64,000 nt of DNA, taken from NCBI RefSeq assembly GCF_001507555.1, contig NZ_LQBO01000001.1, forward strand, positions 434,001 to 498,000, written 5' to 3'. Origin of the DNA: Thiomicrospira sp. XS5. GTDB lineage: Bacteria > Pseudomonadota > Gammaproteobacteria > Thiomicrospirales > Thiomicrospiraceae. A program made the position numbers and the translations under genes. Positions 43,350 through 51,736 of the stretch are shown here, in pieces (position 1 is the first letter of the stretch; the number at the start of each line of letters is the position of its first letter). The notes beneath the pieces were generated by a model that had not been told where the DNA came from, ran no database searches, and saw only the letters and a list, made by a program, of their open reading frames with translations.

Positions 43350-44657
43350 GTGATTGAGGTTGAAGCGATTACCTTTGCGATTAATCACCCTTTTCGGGGG
43401 TTCGATACCGGGAGCCGACTCTTGCAGCAAAAAATCATCGATTTGATTAACAACAGTGAAACCGTGGTGTTTTATTGCGAGTATGCGCCCAAATGGCCGG
43501 TGCGCTACCTCACCGATAATTTCGCGGCGTTCGGCTATGACCCGGAGGCGTTGTATCGGCAGGAATTGTGTTATCAGGATTTGATTCACCCCAAGGATTT
43601 GGTGCCGCTGGAACAGGAAGTCGCGGCCAGGGCGCGTGACGGCGATTCGCATCTGGCGAAAACCATCCGCTTGCGCAAACCGGACGGCGATTATGCCTGG
43701 GTGGACATTCGCTTGACCTTTGAGCGGGATGCGGCGGGTGACGTCACCCATTTGCTGGGGAAAATCGTCGATGTGACCGAAAAGGTACAGGCCGAGGAGC
43801 GTCTGAAAATTTTCGTTAAGGTCATCGAGCAAACCGCCGATTTCGTCAAAATCACCGACCGGGACGGCCGATTGGTGTTCGTCAACCAGGCGTTGCTCGA
43901 CAAAACCGGTTACACCAAAGACGAGCTCTTAGGCAAAACGCCGGGCATGCTGAAATCCGAGATGCAGGATCAGACGAAAGCCAAGGCACTGTGGGATAAG
44001 ATTCTCTCCGGCCAGGTGTACCAGAATCGCATTATGAACCGTTGCAAAGACGGTTCCACCTACCATGAAGACACCACCATCAGTCCGATTTTCAATGCCG
44101 ACGGCGAGATTGAATATTTCGTCTCCACCGGCAAGGACGTTTCCGAACAGGTCAAAATGCAACAGGCGCTGAATGAAATGGCAATGAAGGATGTGTTGAC
44201 CGGGCTGTGCAATCGGCGTCATTTGACCGAAGTGATTGAAACGGAAATGCGGCAACGCATGCAGAGCGGCCAGATGTTCAGCCTGATTTTGTTCGATGTG
44301 GATCATTTCAAACAAATTAACGACGATTATGGGCACGATGTCGGCGACGAAATTCTGATTGAAATTGCACGTTTGGCGAAGTGTTTGAGTCCGGACATCG
44401 ACCATGTCGGCCGTTGGGGTGGTGAAGAGTTTTTATTGCTGGGGTTGGACTTGGAGTTGCCGTCGGCATTGGGATTGGCGGAAGTGTTGCGGGACGAGGT
44501 GGCTTGTTTCGATTTTCCGACCGTCGGGCAGGTGACCGTGAGCGTTGGTGTGACCTTGTGCCGGGAGGAGGATACCGAAGCGGATTTATTTAAGCGGGCC
44601 GATCAGGCGCTGTATCAAGCCAAGCATAAAGGGCGTAATCGGGTGGAAGTCTTTTGA
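43350..44657 (+). CDS. PAS-PAS-GGDEF diguanylate cyclase
   Basis: 435 residues if GTG at 43350 is used. A TTG at 43422 with GGGAG about 7 bases upstream is a shorter alternative (411 residues). Two PAS/PAC units (FYCEYAPKWPVRYLTDNFAAFGYDPEALY; ADFVKITDRDGRLVFVNQALLDKTGY) precede a GGDEF domain with the active motif G-G-E-E-F near residue 357 (HVGRWGGEEFLLLG). No I-site RxxD stands five residues before it. It should make cyclic di-GMP in response to a cytoplasmic signal. The LapA-like adhesin at 57-64 kb is of a type controlled by c-di-GMP. Confidence 0.9.
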   Translation: MIEVEAITFAINHPFRGFDTGSRLLQQKIIDLINNSETVVFYCEYAPKWPVRYLTDNFAAFGYDPEALYRQELCYQDLIHPKDLVPLEQEVAARARDGDSHLAKTIRLRKPDGDYAWVDIRLTFERDAAGDVTHLLGKIVDVTEKVQAEERLKIFVKVIEQTADFVKITDRDGRLVFVNQALLDKTGYTKDELLGKTPGMLKSEMQDQTKAKALWDKILSGQVYQNRIMNRCKDGSTYHEDTTISPIFNADGEIEYFVSTGKDVSEQVKMQQALNEMAMKDVLTGLCNRRHLTEVIETEMRQRMQSGQMFSLILFDVDHFKQINDDYGHDVGDEILIEIARLAKCLSPDIDHVGRWGGEEFLLLGLDLELPSALGLAEVLRDEVACFDFPTVGQVTVSVGVTLCREEDTEADLFKRADQALYQAKHKGRNRVEVF

Positions 44658-44676
44658 CGTCAACGTCAGGAGGGTA

Positions 44677-44706
44677 ATAAAAAAGTGGCCGGATAAACCG
44701 GCCACA
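44677..44706 (-). terminator. Rho-independent terminator of the secreted hydrolase gene
   Basis: On the minus strand, stem GTGGCCGG / CCGGCCAC with loop TTTAT is followed by TTTTTTATT. It lies 43 bp after the hydrolase stop. Confidence 0.85.
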
Positions 44707-44748
44707 GGGAAACATCAAGGTTTCTTAACGTTTCAAGGGGGAAGTCGA

Positions 44749-45672
44749 TTATTCGCCTTTGATGAAGTCGGCGGCGCTGTCCGCCAGGTCTTCGGCAAAG
44801 AAGTCGCGGAAGAAGTGTCCGGCTCCGTCCACAACGGTTACCGTAACTTGTTCGGTTTCAACACCGTTCATTTTCTCTTCCAGGTCGGTGACTACCGTAT
44901 CGGCAGAACCGATAACGACCAGCGTCGGTTTCTTGGCGTCTTTCAATAAGGTTGGCGTGTCCATGCGCGGTTCATTTTTGTAGTAACTGACCACGGCATT
45001 GGCTGTCGCGGAGGTGTCTTTACAGTAAATGAAGTTGATGTTTTTGATTAGCGTGTCGCCTTTACCTTCGGCCACCAGCTTTTCGGCTTTGGCCAGAATC
45101 GGTTCGATGGATTGACCGTATTTTTTCTTGTAATCGGCTTTTTCGGCATCATAGTTCCACGTAGCCGGGGCAATCAGTACAACACGTTTGACCGCCGGGT
45201 CATCCTGTTCAACACTGAACCAGGCCGTTTGGTTGCCGCCGCGCGAGTGGCCCATCAAGGTGATGTCGTTCGCGCCTTGTTTTTTCAGCCAGTTCAACCA
45301 GAAACCGATTTCACCGACAGCGTCTTCATGGCGATGACGGTGCGGGGTTTTACAATCGTATTCACCGTGACGGTCGTCAACGCCCAAGCTCAAGTTAATG
45401 GCCAGAGAGCTGATGCCGCGGTCGGCCAACAGTTGCTGAAGGTTGGCGTAGGTGCTGCGCCCGGCATGCGTCAGCGTGCCGTGGGTCAGAAGAACCATGC
45501 CGTCCTGATAGCTTTTGCCGTCCGCCATCAGCAAGTTGGCGTTGACGGTCAGGTCGTTGTATTTTTGCTTGATTTCTTTGCTCTCGGCCGCTTGCGCGGT
45601 CAAGGTGAATACCGACAACAACAAGGCGACCAGCATAAGTGGCAGTCGGTTGAATCGAGTCATCGTGTTCAT
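44749..45672 (-). CDS. Secreted alpha/beta hydrolase
   Basis: 307 residues with a cleavable signal peptide (LMLVALLLSVFTLTAQAAES). The fold shows VLLTHGTLTHAG (oxyanion region), nucleophile elbow GHSRGG with the serine near residue 149, and a late VVDGAGHFF that supplies the histidine. The aspartate is probably in GSADTVVTD. A periplasmic esterase or lipase-like role fits, but no substrate can be named. AAGGA precedes the ATG. Confidence 0.8.
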   Translation of the reverse strand: MNTMTRFNRLPLMLVALLLSVFTLTAQAAESKEIKQKYNDLTVNANLLMADGKSYQDGMVLLTHGTLTHAGRSTYANLQQLLADRGISSLAINLSLGVDDRHGEYDCKTPHRHRHEDAVGEIGFWLNWLKKQGANDITLMGHSRGGNQTAWFSVEQDDPAVKRVVLIAPATWNYDAEKADYKKKYGQSIEPILAKAEKLVAEGKGDTLIKNINFIYCKDTSATANAVVSYYKNEPRMDTPTLLKDAKKPTLVVIGSADTVVTDLEEKMNGVETEQVTVTVVDGAGHFFRDFFAEDLADSAADFIKGE

Positions 45673-45788
45673 GGGAGGTATCCTTTATTAGTTGATTTTT
45701 CGGATTAAAGTTTAATGTGATTCAAACGCTGAAATGTGGATTAATTATGATTTTAGAAGCGGCTGATATGGTGATGCCGAAAGGTGGG

Positions 45789-46463
45789 TTATTCGGCGTC
45801 GCAGCTTTCGTACGGCAGCCCGGCCGCTTTCCATTCAGGGAACCCTTCCGAAAGTCGCCAGGCCTGGCGACCGGCGGCCTGCAACTGTTCCACCATCTGA
45901 TAAGAGTAAACACAATAAGGCCCGCGGCAATAGGCGACGATGGTGTCGGTTTCGTCTGCTTCCGGCAGTTTCGCGAGGGTGGTGTCGATGTTTTCCGGCA
46001 AGACGTTGATGGCGCCTTTAATGTGCCCTTGTTGGAATTCCTTGGCGGGGCGGACATCCAGAATCAGCACCTTTTCCTGGTCGAGTTGTTCGGCCAGCGC
46101 TTGGCTGGAAATGACCGGCGTTTGGTTTTTACCGGGCATGATGGCGTCCATCAAACGATCCACTTCCGCCAGATGGGTTTCGGCGGTTTGACGAAGATGA
46201 TGGACCAGTTGCACCACATCCGAACCGGCCAGTTGGTACAAGCGATTTTTGCCCTGTTTGCGAACCGCGACCAGCCCGGCTTGTTTCAGTTGCTGAAGGT
46301 GTCGAGAGGTGTTGGCCAGACTGAGCCCGGTCAATTGACTGAGTTCTTCGACACTGCGTTCCGCCTGCGCCAAATAATCCATCAGCTCGATGCGCTGCGG
46401 CGAGGAAAGGCTGCGTCCGATGAGCGCGAGTTGTTCGAAAAGTTGTTTTTTAACGGTCGACAC
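45789..46463 (-). CDS. ArsR-family regulator fused to a rhodanese domain
   Basis: 224 residues. Residues 1-90 are an ArsR winged helix (SPQRIELMDYLAQAERSVEELSQLTGLSLANTSRHLQQLKQAGLV). Residues about 118-220 are a rhodanese domain with active-site loop CRGPYCV (Cys179). The fusion type is linked to sulfur or reactive-sulfur sensing, where the rhodanese cysteine may be persulfidated. It is divergent from an MFS transporter and an 11-bp inverted repeat lies between them. CCAGGCCTGG at 45858 reads Gln-Ala-Trp. Confidence 0.9.
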   Translation of the reverse strand: MSTVKKQLFEQLALIGRSLSSPQRIELMDYLAQAERSVEELSQLTGLSLANTSRHLQQLKQAGLVAVRKQGKNRLYQLAGSDVVQLVHHLRQTAETHLAEVDRLMDAIMPGKNQTPVISSQALAEQLDQEKVLILDVRPAKEFQQGHIKGAINVLPENIDTTLAKLPEADETDTIVAYCRGPYCVYSYQMVEQLQAAGRQAWRLSEGFPEWKAAGLPYESCDAE

Positions 46464-46600
46464 AGTTTGTCTCCGATGGTTAAAAGGGCCGGTTCGGCTC
46501 AGTTTAAGACACTTAGTGCTGTTTTCACAATTCTTGTCATATTATCCAAGCGATAGAGCGTATCTTATCCAAGACAGGGTTTGGCTGTAAAGGATTTAAT

Positions 46601-46630
46601 TTAACATTCAATTGATTGATTGAATGTTAA
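46601..46630. promoter_or_regulatory. Inverted-repeat operator for the ArsR-rhodanese regulator
   Basis: TTAACATTCAA (46601-46611) and its exact inverse (46620-46630) are separated by 8 bp. Perfect 11-bp arms in a short divergent region next to a self-encoded ArsR-type regulator make this the probable operator. It overlaps the -35 of the MFS promoter. Confidence 0.75.
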
Positions 46631-46648
46631 AAGGCGGGCCGATATAAT
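46620..46648 (+). promoter_or_regulatory. Sigma-70-type promoter of the MFS gene
   Basis: TTGAAT (46620-46625), 17-bp spacer, TATAAT (46643-46648). The -35 is part of the operator's right arm, so regulator binding would exclude RNA polymerase. The MFS start codon is 39 bp downstream of the -10. Confidence 0.75.
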
Positions 46649-46686
46649 ACGGCGACTATCCGTTGATTAACAATAGGTCGCCTCTT

Positions 46687-47985
46687 ATGGAACCGCGCCA
46701 TTCACCCAACAAAACCAACATTGAACACGGCATTTTCGTGAACCGCCACCAGTTTGGTTTGCATGTATTGCAAATCTTTATGGTGGGTTTGACCATCGGC
46801 ATGATTCGCGTGGTGGTGCCAGGCCTGGCGGAAACCGAGTTTGGGCTGGCCGATCAGGCGTTTTTCCTGCTGACGTCGTTTGTGGTGGTGTTCGGCATCA
46901 TCAAAGCGGTCATGAATTTATTCGCCGGGTGTTTGAGCGAACAGTATGGTCGAAAATCGGTTTTGGTTTGGGGCTGGTTGGTCGCGCTGCCGGTGCCTTT
47001 TTTGCTGTTGTACGCCGATAGTTGGGGCTGGGTGATTGCGGCGACGGTTTTGCTCGGCTTTAACCAAGGGTTAGCCTGGTCGATGGCGCTCAACAGTAAG
47101 CTGGATTTGGCCAAGCCGTCGCAAAAAGGACTGGTCAACGGCGTGAATGAATTTTCCGGCTATGTTGCGGTCGGGCTGGCGGGCGTGATGACGGCGTATT
47201 TCGTGGACTGGTTCGGCGCGCGCGAAGGGCTGTTCATTTTCAGTCTGGCGGTGATTTTGTTGGGATTGGTTTTGGCGGAGTGGACGATTGTGGAAACCCT
47301 GCCTTGGGCGGCACGTCATCAGGCCTTGGTTGAACGTCCGGATGCCGAGCCGGACAGTCGCTCGTTCAAACAATTGTTTCGTTTGGCCAGCCGAGACAAT
47401 GCCGCTTTGGTCGCCATCAATCAGGCCGGCTTGGTGGAAAAATTTACCGATGCGTTGGTGTGGATTTTCCTGCCGGTGTATTTTCTGGCGCAAGGGCTGA
47501 CCTTGGTGGAAGCCGGGGCGATTATCGCGGTGTACGGCCTGGTGTGGGGCGGCGGTCAATTGGTGACTGGGCCTTTGTCGGATAAGATCGGCCGCAAGGG
47601 CTTGATTGTCTGGGGCATGTGGTTATGTGGCGCGGGCGTTTTGGCGATTCCATTGTCGCAGGGTGTGGTCTGGTGGAGCTTGGAAGCGGGGCTGGTCGGG
47701 CTGGGCATGGCCATGTTGTATCCGAATCTGGGCGCGGCCGCCGGGGATTTTGCGCCGGTGGCTCATCGCGCTACCGTGATTGGAATTTACCGTTTCTGGC
47801 GCGATTCCGGTTACGCCTTCGGTGCCTTGGCGATGGGCTTGGCGGCGCAGATTTCGCAGGATTTGCAAACGCCTTTTTGGTTGGTCGCAGTGTCGATGGG
47901 GCTGTCGGGCATTTGGGTCGCGCTGAAAGTGCATTATTCGGATGACAGGGACCCGCCAACCACTGCGAGTGAAAAACGGGGTTAA
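46687..47985 (+). CDS. MFS transporter controlled by the ArsR-rhodanese regulator
   Basis: 432 residues from ATG at 46687; an in-frame TTG at 46663 is closer to the promoter but less likely. Twelve hydrophobic segments, with the MFS loop signature NLFAGCLSEQYGRKSVLVWG after helix 2 and GPLSDKIGRKGLIVWG after helix 8. Substrate unknown; the regulator suggests a sulfur compound or toxic oxyanion. CCAGGCCTGG at 46819 reads Pro-Gly-Leu. Confidence 0.87.
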   Translation: MEPRHSPNKTNIEHGIFVNRHQFGLHVLQIFMVGLTIGMIRVVVPGLAETEFGLADQAFFLLTSFVVVFGIIKAVMNLFAGCLSEQYGRKSVLVWGWLVALPVPFLLLYADSWGWVIAATVLLGFNQGLAWSMALNSKLDLAKPSQKGLVNGVNEFSGYVAVGLAGVMTAYFVDWFGAREGLFIFSLAVILLGLVLAEWTIVETLPWAARHQALVERPDAEPDSRSFKQLFRLASRDNAALVAINQAGLVEKFTDALVWIFLPVYFLAQGLTLVEAGAIIAVYGLVWGGGQLVTGPLSDKIGRKGLIVWGMWLCGAGVLAIPLSQGVVWWSLEAGLVGLGMAMLYPNLGAAAGDFAPVAHRATVIGIYRFWRDSGYAFGALAMGLAAQISQDLQTPFWLVAVSMGLSGIWVALKVHYSDDRDPPTTASEKRG

Positions 47986-48003
47986 TTCGCCGATAAATTT
48001 TTT

Positions 48004-48050
48004 CAAACCGCTTTTGAAGAGATGGAACGGTTCCCGTAGCGGTTTTCTTT
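48004..48050 (+). terminator. Possible terminator hairpin after the MFS gene
   Basis: Stem AAACCGCT (about 48004-48012) pairs with AGCGGTTT (48038-48045) and encloses a smaller GGAACGGTTCC palindrome; TTCTTTTAT follows. It overlaps the region where the promoter of the second MoxR operon is expected (TATACT at 48051-48056). Confidence 0.4.
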
Positions 48051-48079
48051 TATACTGAACATCAAATAAGGATTTTCTG

Positions 48080-48133
48080 ATGGGTTTCGCATTGGGACGT
48101 CCGCAACCTCACGGAGCAAAGGAATCATTATGA
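48080..48133 (+). CDS. 17-codon leader-like ORF coupled to moxR copy 2
   Basis: ATG at 48080 has AAGGA 7 bases upstream. The ORF encodes MGFALGRPQPHGAKESL and its TGA overlaps the moxR ATG (ATGA). The moxR gene also has its own ribosome-binding site (AAAGGA) inside the ORF. It could be a translated leader that couples to moxR. It is very short and may be chance. Confidence 0.35.
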   Translation: MGFALGRPQPHGAKESL

Positions 48134-49131
48134 CTGCAACCGCCACGACCTCTCAGGCCGACTTCACTGTTCTGAAAACGCATTTGCAAAAAGTCATCGT
48201 CGGGCAGGAGGACTTGCTGGACAGGATGATGATTGCCATGCTCACCGGCGGACACTTGTTGTTGGAAGGGCCGCCAGGCCTGGCGAAAACCACCGCGGTG
48301 AAAACCTTGGCGGATGCCGTGAAAGCGTCTTTTCAACGTATCCAGTTTACCCCGGACTTAATGCCGGGTGATGTCATGGGCTCCGATATTCTCGACCCGA
48401 ACACCGGACAACTGACCTTTGTAAAAGGCCCGGTATTCAATGAAATTCTGCTGGCGGATGAAATCAACCGTGCGCCGCCGAAAGTGCAGTCCGCTTTGCT
48501 GGAAGCCATGGCGGAGAAACAAGTCACCGCCGGAGGTCTGACCCGTGAATTGCCGGAGCTGTTCATTGTCATGGCCACGCAGAACCCGTTGGAACAAAGC
48601 GGGACCTATCCGTTGCCGGAAGCCCAGCTCGACCGTTTCATGTTGCACGTGGTATTGGATTACCCGGATGAAGTGGAAGAGTTGGAAATTCTGCGCCGTG
48701 ATCGCGCCCATCATTTCGGTGAGGACAAAGAAAAATTGTCGGCGTTCTTAACGCCGGAAAAAGTCATGGCGGCGCGCCATCAAATTGCCGAACAATATGT
48801 CTCCGAAGCGGTGGAAAAATATATGGTGGCATTGGTGGGGGCGACACGTCGTTTGGCGCAATGGGACGCGGACATGGCCGAGGTATTGGAAATCGGCGCT
48901 TCGCCGCGCGCGACCTTGTCGTTGTTGCACGCCGCCAGCGCCAAAGCCTGGCTGGAACAGCGCGATTTCGTGACGCCGGACGATGCCATCGCCTTGTTGC
49001 CGGATGTGCTGCGCCACCGTATTCGAGTCAGTTTTGCCGGTCGCGCGCAGCAGTGGACCGAAGACGCCGTTATCGAGCGCATTATCGAATTGGTGCCGGT
49101 CCCGGTTGCGACGGAAGCGCAGCCGGGTTAA
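48130..49131 (+). CDS. moxR: MoxR-family AAA+ ATPase, copy 2
   Basis: 333 residues. Walker A [10 protein letters not shown], Walker B [21 protein letters not shown] and sensor [24 protein letters not shown] (with I-V-M-A-T) are intact. It is clearly paralogous to the copy at 33.4 kb yet differs across most positions. It leads a second six-gene operon of the same order on the opposite strand. Its Walker A codons also contain CCAGGCCTGG (48274). Confidence 0.93.
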   Translation: [333 protein letters not shown]

Positions 49132-49141
49132 GGGGACGTCA

Positions 49142-50128
49142 GTGCTTCGTTGGATGCAATCGGCTTTTACCAACTGGTTTCCCGGCTTGAAGCCGGGAGC
49201 CGGCGTGCCCGAAACCGCTCGTCTGACCGATCCGATTCTGTCGGCGCGCGCCATTCATGCCTTAGCCGATGAGGTGGCGCAATTGGGTGACAAAATCGGC
49301 GTCAATCCGAAAGCCAGTGATGCCCGCAAACAGGGCGAACAAACCAGTCGTTATCTCGGTTCGGGCATGGAGTACGAAGAAAGTCGCGCTTATCAACCCG
49401 GCGATGACGTCCGTCATCTTAACTGGCGTTTAATGGCCCGAACCGGCCAAGCCTACACCAAATTGTTTCAGGAAGAGCGTCAGGAAAGTTGGACGGTGAT
49501 TGTTGATCAGCGCCAATCGATGCGTTTCGGAACACAATCACGCTTGAAGGTGGTGCAAGCGGCCAGGGCGGCCGGTTTATTTGCGTGGTTGGCGGAACAA
49601 AATGCCCGCCCGTTGGAAGGCGTCGCCTTGGCGGAAGGTGCACGCACCTCGCCGATTTTCGAAGGGCGCGGTACTTTCGAACGGTTTATGGAATTCGTTT
49701 CGGTGCCTTGTCCGCCGTTGCGCAACGTCACCGAATCACGATTGTCGGATGAACTGCTGGCGTGTTTGAGCCGGTTGCAGTCCGGCTCGCGGTTGGTGAT
49801 TTTGAGCGACTTTGCCGATTTGGACGACGCCAGTCTGCGGGTACTGGCCGCGCTCAGCGAAAAAGTGATGGTGCAGGCGGTGTTGCTGGAAGATCCGGTG
49901 GAACGGAATCTGCCGAAACTGCCCGGTTTGAAGTTGCAGTCGCTGAACGGCGGGTTTGAATTAGACCATTTGTCGGAACGCCAGCACCACAGTTATCAGC
50001 AATGGGCGGAACATTATTTTGACGAAAAAATACACCGGCTGGCAGGCCTGGGCATTTCGGCCGTGTCGTTATCGACAGTCGATTCACTGGCGCATTTGAC
50101 GAAAGTCTTGGGAGAACAATATGGCTGA
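49142..50128 (+). CDS. DUF58 domain protein, copy 2
   Basis: 328 residues from GTG at 49142, which has AAGGGG 6 bases before it; ATG at 49154 is possible, and the longer reading frame reaching back to 48983 overlaps moxR in another frame and is rejected. The DUF58 hallmark is present (GMEYEESRAYQPGDDVRHLNWRLMARTGQAYTKLFQEE), with DQRQSMRFG and LVILSDFADLDD downstream. Starts 11 bp after moxR. Confidence 0.9.
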   Translation: MLRWMQSAFTNWFPGLKPGAGVPETARLTDPILSARAIHALADEVAQLGDKIGVNPKASDARKQGEQTSRYLGSGMEYEESRAYQPGDDVRHLNWRLMARTGQAYTKLFQEERQESWTVIVDQRQSMRFGTQSRLKVVQAARAAGLFAWLAEQNARPLEGVALAEGARTSPIFEGRGTFERFMEFVSVPCPPLRNVTESRLSDELLACLSRLQSGSRLVILSDFADLDDASLRVLAALSEKVMVQAVLLEDPVERNLPKLPGLKLQSLNGGFELDHLSERQHHSYQQWAEHYFDEKIHRLAGLGISAVSLSTVDSLAHLTKVLGEQYG

Positions 50129-50648
50129 TACCCAAGCGATGCAAATGGCGGAAAACACCTTGATTGATATTGAAGTGCCCATGCCGCCGGGGATTGATTG
50201 GCTGGGCGGTTTGTTGATGTTGGGCTGGGGCCTGCTGGCCGTGTTGATGGTGCTGTTGTTGGGCACGATGGTCTGGTTCGTTTGGCGCCGGGCTCAGTTG
50301 TATTGGCGTTTGGAACGCCTCAAGCGTGCGCTTGCGAAATCGTCTCCTGAACATGGCGCGGTGCAGTTGTATCAAGCGCTGCAAACCGCTAAACGCCATG
50401 ACTTATTAAGTTCTGACGCCGAAGCGCCGCTCAAGCAGGCAATCGACCAGGCCTGCTTCGGGCCGAAAACCGTTTCACGTGAAACCTTGTCTTCTTTAAT
50501 TCAAACCTTTCAAGCGGAATTGAAAGCCGCCGCGCCTTCAATGGGCGACGCTGTACGTGCTTTGCCGACGATTGTGCGCACCGGCCTGAACCGGTTAGGC
50601 CTTGGGCGCGCAAACGCCGAACAAACCCTGCGAGGCGATCACAAATGA
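50121..50648 (+). CDS. DUF4381 family membrane protein, copy 2
   Basis: 175 residues. Motif EVPMPPGIDW leads into one long membrane helix (LLMLGWGLLAVLMVLLLGTMVWFVW), then a cytoplasmic helical region. Placement between DUF58 and VWA genes matches copy 1. Overlaps of 8 bp and 4 bp with its neighbours show coupling. A one-mismatch palindrome copy lies at 50447. Confidence 0.82.
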   Translation: MADTQAMQMAENTLIDIEVPMPPGIDWLGGLLMLGWGLLAVLMVLLLGTMVWFVWRRAQLYWRLERLKRALAKSSPEHGAVQLYQALQTAKRHDLLSSDAEAPLKQAIDQACFGPKTVSRETLSSLIQTFQAELKAAAPSMGDAVRALPTIVRTGLNRLGLGRANAEQTLRGDHK

Positions 50649-51736
50649 CTTGGGAAGCCTTGATTGATGCTTTGAAATCCTGGCACGAAGTGACCTTTCA
50701 AATGCCGTGGGCGTTTGCCGCGTTGATTCCGGTCGGTTTGCTATGGGTATGGCATGTCTGGCGGCCAGCGCGTTCCGATTGGGATCAGACGGTGACGGCG
50801 CAGTCGTTATTGTTCCGACATTCGTTGATTGACCGGCTCGGGTACGATGCGGCCAAACCGCATTCCCATAAAAGCTTGCGTTGGTTGTTGAATGGTTTAC
50901 GGGGATTGATTTTCTTAGCGTTGGTGACGGCGTTGGCGCAGCCGGTCAAGCAGGTGCCATTACCACCGGAACCGCAGACCAAAACCGTGCGTGACATTGT
51001 GTTCGTGGTGGAAACCTCGGTCAGTATGGTGTTGGAGGATTATCAGCTCGGCGATGAATCGAAAAGTCGGGTTGAAGTGATCCGAAATGTGTTGGATAGG
51101 TTTATTTCCGGTTTGGCCGGGAATCGGTTTGGCTTTATTTTGTACGCCGATGAGGCCTTTACGTTGATGCCGTTGACGTCCGACGGCACCACGGCGCGGC
51201 TGATGTTGAAACGATTGGAACCTTATCTGGCAGGCCGTACCGATGAGGGCACCGGCGCGGCCCTGGGCTTGGCGTTGCAACAGGTTGAGCAGGGCACCGA
51301 CACCACGGAAAACCGAGTCATCGTCTTGATCTCCGACGGTTCGACCCGCGACAGCGCCATCCCGATTTCGGAAGCGATTAATTATGCGCAAGGCTTGAAC
51401 GTACCGATTTACACGGTCGGTATCGGTTCGCGTTCCGACGACGCCGACCAGCGCGAATTCCGCGGGTTGTTGTATGAACCGCTGGAATCCGGGTCTTTGA
51501 AACAGATCGCGGCGGAAACCGGCGGGCGTTATCATCAAGTGGGCAGCGGCGCCGATTTACAGCAGGTGTTGCAGGCGATTGATCAAACCGAAGGTGTGAG
51601 CATTGATGTGCCGCGTCCGAAGTTCCGTGAAATTGCCTTGTACCCGTATTTCGTCGCCTTGGCGTTGGCCTTGTTTATTGTGTATTTTGCTTCGGTGCAG
51701 TTGCTGGCCGGACGCTTGCAACAGGAGGCCGCGTGA
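50645..51736 (+). CDS. VWA protein (BatA-like), copy 2, with altered MIDAS
   Basis: 363 residues, membrane helices at both ends and a VWA domain between. The MIDAS start reads E-T-S-V-S (IVFVVETSVSMVLEDYQ, near residue 122) where D-x-S-x-S is canonical and copy 1 has DLSGS. The downstream positions are kept (GRTDEGTGAALGLAL, VLISDGSTRDS). Glu may still bind metal, but the change is unusual. The gene overlaps the next by one base. Confidence 0.87.
   Translation: MTWEALIDALKSWHEVTFQMPWAFAALIPVGLLWVWHVWRPARSDWDQTVTAQSLLFRHSLIDRLGYDAAKPHSHKSLRWLLNGLRGLIFLALVTALAQPVKQVPLPPEPQTKTVRDIVFVVETSVSMVLEDYQLGDESKSRVEVIRNVLDRFISGLAGNRFGFILYADEAFTLMPLTSDGTTARLMLKRLEPYLAGRTDEGTGAALGLALQQVEQGTDTTENRVIVLISDGSTRDSAIPISEAINYAQGLNVPIYTVGIGSRSDDADQREFRGLLYEPLESGSLKQIAAETGGRYHQVGSGADLQQVLQAIDQTEGVSIDVPRPKFREIALYPYFVALALALFIVYFASVQLLAGRLQQEAA

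Noticed and set aside
48983-49141. Longer N-terminus for the second DUF58 protein
   Set aside because: It overlaps moxR by about 150 bp in another frame; GTG at 49142 with AAGGGG fits operon spacing.
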